Positions 7,255 through 13,579 of a stretch of 15,117 bases of DNA are shown here, one piece after another (within the stretch, counting starts at the first letter, position 1; each line of letters starts with the position of its first letter). The stretch is from the NCBI GenBank assembly GCA_948777935.1, contig CAQDYY010000016.1, positions 1 to 15,117 of the forward strand, written 5' to 3'. Both the position numbers and the translations under genes were made by a program. This DNA comes from an uncultured Clostridia bacterium. Lineage in GTDB: Bacteria; Bacillota; Clostridia; TANB77; CAG-508. The notes under the pieces were generated by a model that was given only the letters and a program-made list of their open reading frames with translations, was not told where the DNA came from and ran no database searches.

Positions 7255-7911
7255 TTAACTAATTCTATAATGTCCTATAATATAATCTTTATCATATAAT
7301 TCCAATACATCCTCTTCATAGTTTATCTGCATAGGGCTTGCATGATGTATTAAAAATGGTATTCCTTTTTTGTTTCTTTTATCTGATATTATTCCAATAT
7401 GATCTTTAAATACAATTATATCTCCACCTTGCCATTCTTCTATTTTAGATAAATCCGTTGTAAGAGATATATGGTTATTTTTTAAATATATGTTTAAATT
7501 TCGTACTCTTCTAAAATCAATATTTTTATCTATTGACTTAATATTGTATCTTTCTTTGTAATCTGTAATATCTTCATTTACTAATTCCATTAAATCATAC
7601 CCTGCATCTTTTAGTCCAAATCCTACAACATCTGTACAAACTCCATATTCATCATTTGGATAGCCTGTATTATAATATTTGCTTTGATACTTAGGTTTTG
7701 TTTTTATATATTTCTTCACATTGTTTAATATATCTGTTTGGTCATCTATTCCATCGTTATCTTTATCAATATTACTAATATATATTTTTATATTAAAATC
7801 TGAATTGTTGTACTGCCTCTGTGGGATAATGTTTAATTTATATGCTATAATTATGATTAAAACTATTAATAATGTTATAATTATTAAAAATATTATAAAT
7901 CTATTTTTCAT
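7255..7911 (-). CDS. DUF1287-family secreted or membrane-anchored protein
   Basis: The protein has one N-terminal hydrophobic helix (about residues 5-27) and an extracytoplasmic DUF1287-like domain. Family-type features seen: GVCTDVV with Cys92, AGYDL, VNEDI, NIDFRRVRNL, GGDIIVF, DHIGIIS with His171, IHHAS and GHYRIS at the end. The Cys and His spacing resembles NlpC/P60-type cysteine hydrolases, so a cell-wall hydrolase role is plausible but inferred. Before this domain is DKDNDGIDD (49-57), which looks like a calcium-binding loop. At 218 residues it is complete. A ribosome site AAGGGA precedes the ATG. It lies between uvrB and a decayed copy of the uvrB 5' end, so it may have arrived by insertion or duplication. 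Confidence 0.8.
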   Translation of the reverse strand: MKNRFIIFLIIITLLIVLIIIIAYKLNIIPQRQYNNSDFNIKIYISNIDKDNDGIDDQTDILNNVKKYIKTKPKYQSKYYNTGYPNDEYGVCTDVVGFGLKDAGYDLMELVNEDITDYKERYNIKSIDKNIDFRRVRNLNIYLKNNHISLTTDLSKIEEWQGGDIIVFKDHIGIISDKRNKKGIPFLIHHASPMQINYEEDVLELYDKDYIIGHYRIS

Positions 7912-7941
7912 AGTATATTCCCTTCTTAATTATTTCGGCTA

Positions 7942-7998
7942 CTAAAATATCTTATTGCTTTTGATTGATCCTCTGCTTGTCTTATATTCTTTAAGCAT
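7942..7998 (-). pseudogene. Decayed duplicate of the uvrB 5' end
   Basis: The sequence on the minus strand here matches the start of uvrB in order: a ribosome site, an ATG, Leu/Phe-Lys, then GAATATAAG, then a stretch ending CAAAAGCAATA, then ATATTT. Shared + strand blocks include TATTGCTTTTG and CTTATATTCT with the same approximate spacing as at 7040-7080. Small deletions scramble the frame and it stops after 18 codons. It lies in the same orientation as uvrB, 0.9 kb upstream, with the DUF1287 gene between. Confidence 0.7.
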
Positions 7999-8010
7999 TT
8001 TTCTCCCTAC

Positions 8011-8039
8011 TTTATATCACTCTTTTAATAAAAAAACAA
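8011..8039 (-). promoter_or_regulatory. Promoter upstream of the uvrB remnant and DUF1287 gene
   Basis: On the minus strand, -35 TTGTTT (8034-8039), 17-bp spacer and -10 TATAAA (8011-8016) with a TG extension. It sits where a promoter would lie relative to the duplicated uvrB start, and now probably drives the DUF1287 gene. Confidence 0.55.
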
Positions 8040-8063
8040 TACCACATACACTACCAATGTAAT

Positions 8064-8097
8064 AAAACTACAATACTATTTTTAGTATTGTAGTTTT
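8064..8097 (-). terminator. Terminator of the cohesin-dockerin operon
   Basis: A perfect 15-bp stem (8064-8078 with 8083-8097) with a 4-nt loop and T runs on both sides lies just after the dockerin gene's stop. It could work in both directions. Confidence 0.85.
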
Positions 8098-8113
8098 TAT
8101 ACTATACTCTCTT

Positions 8114-11100
8114 CTATGTTTCATCTATTTTAGCTGAAATTAGCTCTGTAGATTCTTTTTGCATCTCTAAACCATTTCTTACATGATAAGATATTTTAAA
8201 TCCTTTTAGACCCTTTGTTCTTAATGAATTTATATTATCTGCTACAGTAAGAGATTGGCTATTTTGTATAGTTATTCCTATAGCATCTACTTCGTCTCCA
8301 TCAACACATGCTTTGTAATAAATCTCTCCATTAGTTTTTACTGCTTTATATTCTTTTATGTCTATATATCTTGCAATATTTATTTCGTCTGTTCCATTAT
8401 TTCCTAGTACTACAAGTTTATTAGTATCTGTTTTATCCACAATCTGTTTCGATATATTACCTTTTGTTATTGTACTTTTTTCACCAGATTCACCATATAA
8501 ATCTATTGGAATTATTGTAAATACTTTATCATAACCACCAACATTTTCTGTTGTCACTCTATATTTTTCTGTTCCATCTTCATTTGTTTTCACATAATAA
8601 TTATAATCTGTACCAAATGCACTTACTGTTTTGTTAATAGTTGGACATGTTTTATATAAATCTATTCCATTAGTTCCTATTTCTAATATATTCTTTTTTA
8701 CCTCTTCTTCTGGACTATTATCTGGATCTTTTTCTTCGTTATTTGTTTCATCTATAATTGTTCCTATTAAATTTGTTGTTTTACGTACTACTTTTGCACT
8801 TGTACCTGTTCCATTTAATCCATTATAACCTATTCTTAATCCTTTTAATCCAAGATTTTTTAATTCTGTTATATCTTTTATTGCAATTCCTATTGCATTT
8901 ACTTCATCTGACTCATTATAACAAGATTCATAATAAGTGTCTCCACTATTATTTACAGTCCACATTTTGTATTCTTTTATATCAATATACCTTCCAATAT
9001 TTATATCACTAGTTCCATTATTTCCTAATACTACAAGCTTATTATCTACTGTTGATTCATGATCTCCATATATTTTTGATATTTGGTCTTTTGTTATTTT
9101 AATCTTTTCTCCAAATTCATCAAATAATTCTACTGGTATTATTGTATATACTTTATTATCGCTTCCTAATGTTACTCTATACTTTTCTGTTCCATCACCA
9201 TTATTTACTACATAATATTCATAGTTTCCATTAGGTGTTTTTATTGTTTTGTTTGTTCCTAAATAGTTCTTATATAAACTTATATCACTAGTTCCAACTT
9301 CTAAACTCTTACTTCTTGATTTTGCTATTACTGAAACATTTACTTTTCTTGTAATGTCACTTTTTGTTCCATCATTATTAGTATTTGTTACTTTAATATC
9401 AAAAGAACAACTAGTAGAATTTTCCAATATACCTTGCATGCTAATACAATATGGATTTATTGTAGTTTCTCCTTCTATGTTATATTCTACTACTGTCTTT
9501 TTATCTTCACCACATATTGCTATATCTGTAATATATGCTTCACATGATGCTGTATTTAATATTTCCACTGGTGTATTTAACATGTTTTCTATTTTTACTT
9601 CTCTTGCCTTATTATATTTATTATCTTCATATATATGATAGAACTCTAGTTGTGGTGTCACTACTTTTTCAACTCTAGTTGTGATAGAAATTTCATCTGT
9701 TACATCTTTATTTAATAGTTTTCCATCTACTTTTATGTCTGTTACAGTTAAATCTTCATTAACTTTAACTATAATTTCTTCTCCTGCTAGAAGTTTTACT
9801 GTCCCTGTAACTTTTTTTCCGCTTACTTTTGGCATAAGTATATATGTTCCTGCTTTAGTAGCATAGAATTTTACATCTATTTCTCCTGATTTAGAACCTT
9901 TAGTAAAATTTACTTCTGCTGTTTCCTTATTTCCATCATTAGTAATAATATCACAATTGTATATAAAGTTACTATCTTTTGATAACATTACTTCATCATC
10001 TATAGACTTTATAGTAGCTACTTTATTTTCATAATATATATCCTGACTAATTTCTGTTTCAGAATCATTTGAAACTTTTTCTATTCCAGTTATTTTTTCT
10101 GTTTCTTCTATTGAACTTTCTATTACTGTAATTATTATTTCAATTCCTGTTACAATTTCATATTTATCTGTATCTACAGGTGTATATGTTACTTTAAATT
10201 TATTTTTTCCTGCTTCACCTACTAATGTATCTAGTGAATCCTCAAATTCAAATCCATCTGGCAACTCAATATCGGCTAAAGTTTGCCCCTCTATCGCTAT
10301 TAATCCTTCTGGTACTACATATATTGGTTTCTCTTTTTGGGTTCCATCTGTTACTGTAATTAATACTTTAATGTCTGGTACAATTTCATATCTATTTGTA
10401 TCTTCTGGTGTATATATTACTGTAAATTTATTTGTTCCCACATCTCCTACTGGTGTGTCTAGCGGAGCAGCAAATGTAAAGCCTTCTGGTAATTTTACAT
10501 CTGCCAAAGTTTGACCTTTTATTGCTGTTAGTCCTTCTGGCACTTTATATTCTGGCTTTAATTTATTTGTAGACATTGATTCTGGTTCATTTAGCACTAA
10601 TTTTTTTTCTCTTCCTATAACAAATTCTATAATTCTTAATGCATCAAAACTGTCTAGATCATCACTGTCATTTTCTACATTTGCAGCTAATTTACATATT
10701 CCTTTTATTTCACTATTATTTCCATAAACTATATGTTCTACTATTGATAATGCATCAAAACTATTTACTATTCCATTTTGATCAACATCCCCATAAATTA
10801 AAATTGTATATGTTTTGTCATTAGTTTTAATTTCATTCCCTGTTACAATAATATTTCCTAAGCTTTCTTGGTTTTTAATATTAATTCCCGCTTGTTGAAA
10901 CTGTTCAATTATGTATGACTTATATATCATTTGAAAGGGATTATCAAATATAAATGGTAATATTGTTAATCCATCTTTTTCATATACATTATTTAAGATA
11001 TTATTTGGATTATGGGTATATGCTTGTACAGTAGTTGCACCATTTTTTTGCAATAATGCTATTGGAATAATATTTGTTATTTCCATAATTCCTATTATTA

Positions 11101-11143
11101 ATACTAATGCAATTACTACTATTGTTTTTTTTATATTTTTCAA
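8114..11143 (-). CDS. Large secreted dockerin-containing protein
   Basis: The protein is a secreted multi-domain protein likely docked to the cell surface by its upstream neighbour. Seen, numbered from a GTG four codons earlier: signal segment to about 46; a type I dockerin at about 123-181, with a first loop DVDQNGIVNSFD fitting the calcium-binding pattern and a second, degenerate loop ending DLDSFDAL; two related 66-residue units at about 203-268 and 279-344 (VPEGL, GQTLAD, LDT, NKF, YTP); a beta-rich middle; and two copies of a roughly 180-residue module from about 637 and 833 (shared DGTEKYRV, KLVVLGNNGT, RYIDIKEYK). No enzyme domain or LPXTG anchor is visible. I chose the TTG at 11143 because AGGTGG sits 8 bases before it; the GTGs at 11155 and 11152 lack a ribosome site. 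It follows the cohesin gene by 23 bases. Confidence 0.85.
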   Translation of the reverse strand: MKNIKKTIVVIALVLIIGIMEITNIIPIALLQKNGATTVQAYTHNPNNILNNVYEKDGLTILPFIFDNPFQMIYKSYIIEQFQQAGINIKNQESLGNIIVTGNEIKTNDKTYTILIYGDVDQNGIVNSFDALSIVEHIVYGNNSEIKGICKLAANVENDSDDLDSFDALRIIEFVIGREKKLVLNEPESMSTNKLKPEYKVPEGLTAIKGQTLADVKLPEGFTFAAPLDTPVGDVGTNKFTVIYTPEDTNRYEIVPDIKVLITVTDGTQKEKPIYVVPEGLIAIEGQTLADIELPDGFEFEDSLDTLVGEAGKNKFKVTYTPVDTDKYEIVTGIEIIITVIESSIEETEKITGIEKVSNDSETEISQDIYYENKVATIKSIDDEVMLSKDSNFIYNCDIITNDGNKETAEVNFTKGSKSGEIDVKFYATKAGTYILMPKVSGKKVTGTVKLLAGEEIIVKVNEDLTVTDIKVDGKLLNKDVTDEISITTRVEKVVTPQLEFYHIYEDNKYNKAREVKIENMLNTPVEILNTASCEAYITDIAICGEDKKTVVEYNIEGETTINPYCISMQGILENSTSCSFDIKVTNTNNDGTKSDITRKVNVSVIAKSRSKSLEVGTSDISLYKNYLGTNKTIKTPNGNYEYYVVNNGDGTEKYRVTLGSDNKVYTIIPVELFDEFGEKIKITKDQISKIYGDHESTVDNKLVVLGNNGTSDINIGRYIDIKEYKMWTVNNSGDTYYESCYNESDEVNAIGIAIKDITELKNLGLKGLRIGYNGLNGTGTSAKVVRKTTNLIGTIIDETNNEEKDPDNSPEEEVKKNILEIGTNGIDLYKTCPTINKTVSAFGTDYNYYVKTNEDGTEKYRVTTENVGGYDKVFTIIPIDLYGESGEKSTITKGNISKQIVDKTDTNKLVVLGNNGTDEINIARYIDIKEYKAVKTNGEIYYKACVDGDEVDAIGITIQNSQSLTVADNINSLRTKGLKGFKISYHVRNGLEMQKESTELISAKIDET
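8117..9247 (-). repeat. Tandem duplicated C-terminal module in the dockerin protein
   Basis: Two diverged copies of one module, encoded at roughly 8660-9247 and 8117-8659. Both begin with a LEVGT/LEIGT-type strand and share EKYRV, TIIP, ITK, LVVLGNNGT, RYIDIKEYK, AIGI and GLKG in the same order. The proposed role as ligand-binding or spacer modules is inference. Confidence 0.75.
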
Positions 11144-11166
11144 TCCGTTCACCACCTAATTCTTTC

Positions 11167-12285
11167 TTAATTATACTTCAGCTTCTTTGTTTTAACTATT
11201 AATAGTGTTATTACTATTACTGCTAATGCGATTATTACAAAATATAAACATTTTATATTCGTAAAGAAATCTATTATAGCTTGTACTATTGGTTCCATAT
11301 TTTTTTCTAATGAATTTTCCACTTCTGTTGATATTTGTGCTATCTGTGGTTCTGGCTTTTCTACTAAAACATATGTAGAAAAATGATTTGTTGTAAATGT
11401 ATAATCCTCTCCTTGAATTGTTCCCTCTATTAGTTTATGTGTTCCATTTTCTATATCTACATAATAAATTTCTATACGTTCACTATTATATTCCTTTGGA
11501 ACTGGTATATATACTGTAACATATCCATTTGGTTGTACTTCTTGATTGTCCCTTTTTAATTTAATATCAAAATATGTTTTTTTACCTTCTATATCTTTTA
11601 ATATATTGTTTATTTTAGGATAGTTCTCATTTCTTGAATTTATAGTGCTTACTTCTAATCTAACATCTTCACTTATTGCAATTGGTAAAGCCTTTATCAT
11701 AACATTGTATACATTTTCTTCTATTGTTGTAACTCCTTTTTCATATAGTGTAATTAATCTATTTGGTGCTGGATCAAGTGGTTTTTCTGGTTCTACTACT
11801 TCTTGAATTGTATTAGTTGCTTGATTATCAGTTTTATTTATTGTTGGTTTATTTGTAGCAGTAGTTTTCTTTTGATTTACAGTTACTGATACTGATCCAT
11901 TACCAATTGGTTGATTATTTATTCTTTGAGTTTCCGTAGCTAATTTTAAATTAGATATTTTAAAGCTAGTACTTCCTTTAGCTTTTGCTTTAAATGTTAA
12001 TATTACACTTTTTGTGTCTGCTTTAGCTGCACTATCAACAAATGAAAATTTTTCACCAAAAGCTCCTTTTGATGATGATATAAATTCGAATTTTGATTTA
12101 TCATAATTTAAATCAAATTCTGCCATTTTTACTTTTTCTCCAAATGAAATAGTTATTTTTACAGTACTTCCTACATTTACTGTTTTAGCTGAAGTACTAA
12201 TATTTGCCGAACTAGCGTTTACATTTCCTGCTAATATTCCTATCATAAAAACAATAGTAAATAGTATTGTTATAGCTTTTTTCAT
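11167..12285 (-). CDS. Membrane-anchored cohesin-domain protein
   Basis: Cohesins bind dockerins; a membrane-anchored one would tether dockerin proteins to the cell. Seen: a signal peptide (residues 1-24, ending near NVNASS), one cohesin-like domain at about 28-137 with VGSTVKITISF, AEFDLNYD, KGAFGEKF and VILTFKAK, a Thr/Asn/Pro-rich linker, a second beta domain ending NHFSTYVLVE, and a C-terminal membrane helix at about 345-366 followed by a short basic tail (KTKKLKYN). The length is 372 residues. AAGGAGAG lies 7 bases before the ATG and a near-consensus promoter lies at 12320-12348. The dockerin gene follows in the same operon, so the two products are probably partners. Cohesin type cannot be assigned by eye. 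Confidence 0.87.
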   Translation of the reverse strand: MKKAITILFTIVFMIGILAGNVNASSANISTSAKTVNVGSTVKITISFGEKVKMAEFDLNYDKSKFEFISSSKGAFGEKFSFVDSAAKADTKSVILTFKAKAKGSTSFKISNLKLATETQRINNQPIGNGSVSVTVNQKKTTATNKPTINKTDNQATNTIQEVVEPEKPLDPAPNRLITLYEKGVTTIEENVYNVMIKALPIAISEDVRLEVSTINSRNENYPKINNILKDIEGKKTYFDIKLKRDNQEVQPNGYVTVYIPVPKEYNSERIEIYYVDIENGTHKLIEGTIQGEDYTFTTNHFSTYVLVEKPEPQIAQISTEVENSLEKNMEPIVQAIIDFFTNIKCLYFVIIALAVIVITLLIVKTKKLKYN

Positions 12286-12319
12286 TACTCTTCTCTCCTT
12301 TGTAAAACCTCATATATAT

Positions 12320-12348
12320 ATTATACTATTTTTAATTTTTTTTGTAAA
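12320..12348 (-). promoter_or_regulatory. Strong sigma-A promoter of the cohesin-dockerin operon
   Basis: On the minus strand, -35 TTTACA (12343-12348), 17-bp spacer and consensus -10 TATAAT (12320-12325). It gives a leader of about 28 bases containing the ribosome site. Confidence 0.8.
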
Positions 12349-12355
12349 TATAATA

Positions 12356-12411
12356 TTACTATTTTTTTACGATTTTTTTACATTTTCTTTACAATATTAC
12401 ATTTTTGTTAC
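12356..12411 (-). promoter_or_regulatory. Phased TTAC/GTAA array upstream of the cohesin promoter
   Basis: On the + strand TTAC starts at 12356, 12367, 12378, 12389, 12397 and 12408: steps of 11, 11, 11, 8 and 11. On the minus strand each reads GTAA, often followed by an A-run. The array begins 8 bases upstream of the -35. The 11-bp step fits direct-repeat boxes of an OmpR/PhoB-type response regulator, or phased A-tracts that bend DNA. Confidence 0.5.
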
Positions 12412-12480
12412 ATTGCTCAGAATATTTTTAAATTTTAACATAGAAGCATCTTTAAATTCTCTATTCCGTAACATCTTTTC

Positions 12481-12533
12481 AAATAACGACAAAAAATGGA
12501 CAAATAAAATTTGTCCATTTTTTGTCGTTATTT
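12481..12533 (-). terminator. Perfect 24-bp hairpin ending the two-gene membrane operon
   Basis: The arms 12481-12504 and 12510-12533 are perfect complements over 24 bp with a 5-nt loop. It starts 2 bases after the stop of the small membrane protein, which is where a terminator belongs. It is unusually long, and its T-run lies inside the stem rather than after it. Confidence 0.7.
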
Positions 12534-12535
12534 GA

Positions 12536-12748
12536 TTATTTTATCTTTCCTACTTGTTTTGATGAAGATGGTTCACTCATATTTGTATCATCTTGTGGCA
12601 TTTCTTCATACGGAACAGCATTTTTGCTGTTATTATTTATATCTGTATCTTTACTATTTTTGTTAATTGCAACTGCTACTATGCTAACTATAATAATTAG
12701 TAGTATAATTACACATAATAATATTTTTTTTATATTATTTTTTTCCAT
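12536..12748 (-). CDS. Small single-pass membrane protein, 70 aa
   Basis: I do not recognise this protein. It has a short basic N-terminus (MEKNNIKK), one membrane helix of about 20 residues (LLCVIILLIIIVSIVAVAI) and a polar, Asn/Ser-rich tail of about 40 residues. I chose the ATG at 12748 because GGAGG lies 8 bases before it; the ATG at 12763 overlaps that ribosome site. It follows the next gene upstream closely and ends at a long hairpin. Its tail is low in complexity, so its role may be in holding or modulating its operon partner, but nothing shows this directly. Confidence 0.6.
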   Translation of the reverse strand: MEKNNIKKILLCVIILLIIIVSIVAVAINKNSKDTDINNNSKNAVPYEEMPQDDTNMSEPSSSKQVGKIK

Positions 12749-12769
12749 TTCATTTTCCTCCATATTGTT

Positions 12770-13435
12770 CTATTCAATAATAAACTCTGTATTTCCTTCA
12801 TACCAGTTCCCATATTGATCTATAACTTTTAAAATGTAATATCCTTTTTCTGTAATTTCAATACTCTTTTTTAATCCATTTTCCATTAAATCAATTTCAG
12901 ATAATATTCTTTCTGCTTTAGTATCTAATCTTCTTAATGTTGCCGTTTTTATATCATTTATATCAGCAAATGTAATTGTATAAGTTCCTGATTCATTTTT
13001 CTTAACTTCAACTTGTGGTGGCATTCTATCTATAGTTAAAGTTTTTGTAGTTTTCCTCTTTCCATCAGCAGATAAAACGGTTATTTCATAAACTCCATCC
13101 TTTATTATTACAGTATTATTTTCCTTAGAAAAATCTTTTCCATCTCTTTTTATTGTTCCTGTACAATCATCCATCCAACTAATTTTTGTAACATCTCCCC
13201 AAACACTGTCATTTTCTAATGGTTTTCTCAATCCATCATCAAAGCTATAATAAATTATTGGTGAATTCTTACTTTCATTTTTGCTTATTATATTAGTTAA
13301 CTCTTTAATTGACCCTTTTTTAAAAAACAGAAATACTATTGCAATTAAAATAAATAATAATAAAAGTTTAAGTATTGGTCTTTTTTTCTTTTCTTTTGAT
13401 GATTCTATCATTCTTTTTGGTTTATTCCTATTCAT
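12770..13435 (-). CDS. Membrane-anchored protein with Ig-like domains, 221 aa
   Basis: I cannot name this protein. Seen: a basic N-terminal region rich in Lys/Arg, one membrane helix at about residues 23-40, then an extracellular part with beta-rich segments typical of bacterial Ig-like folds (YEITVLSADGKRKTTKTLTI, then DRMPPQVEV, and GYYILKVIDQYGNW near the end). The pattern of 'disturbing' and 'Ig' strands resembles the C-terminal part of the large surface protein encoded at 13580-15117. AGGAAG lies 7 bases before the ATG and a promoter lies at 13472-13501. It is the first gene of a two-gene unit with a 70-residue membrane protein. Confidence 0.7.
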   Translation of the reverse strand: MNRNKPKRMIESSKEKKKRPILKLLLLFILIAIVFLFFKKGSIKELTNIISKNESKNSPIIYYSFDDGLRKPLENDSVWGDVTKISWMDDCTGTIKRDGKDFSKENNTVIIKDGVYEITVLSADGKRKTTKTLTIDRMPPQVEVKKNESGTYTITFADINDIKTATLRRLDTKAERILSEIDLMENGLKKSIEITEKGYYILKVIDQYGNWYEGNTEFIIE

Positions 13436-13471
13436 ATTATCACTTCCTATTCTTTATTATATCCTATAAAT

Positions 13472-13501
13472 ATTGTAATAGAAAACAAGTATAATAGTCA
13501 A
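13472..13501 (-). promoter_or_regulatory. Sigma-A promoter of the two-gene membrane operon
   Basis: On the minus strand, -35 TTGACT (13496-13501), 18-bp spacer and -10 TACAAT (13472-13477). The leader is about 30 bases long and carries the ribosome site AGGAAG. Confidence 0.6.
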
Positions 13502-13527
13502 CATTAAAATGAAAAAAAATGTAAATA

Positions 13528-13562
13528 AAAGAAACAGTAGTATTTTTATCTACTGTTCCTTT
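13528..13562 (-). terminator. Rho-independent terminator of the large surface protein gene
   Basis: A 13-bp stem with one mismatch (13528-13540 with 13550-13562, 9-nt loop) is followed on the minus strand by TTTTATTTACATTTTTTTT. It lies 17 bases after the stop at 13580. Confidence 0.85.
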
Positions 13563-13579
13563 TTATTACTGTATAGTAT

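Noticed and set aside
11144..11155. GTG at 11155 as the start of the dockerin protein
   Set aside because: The AGGTGG ribosome site overlaps it, and the TTG at 11143 has the right spacing. The difference is only four residues.
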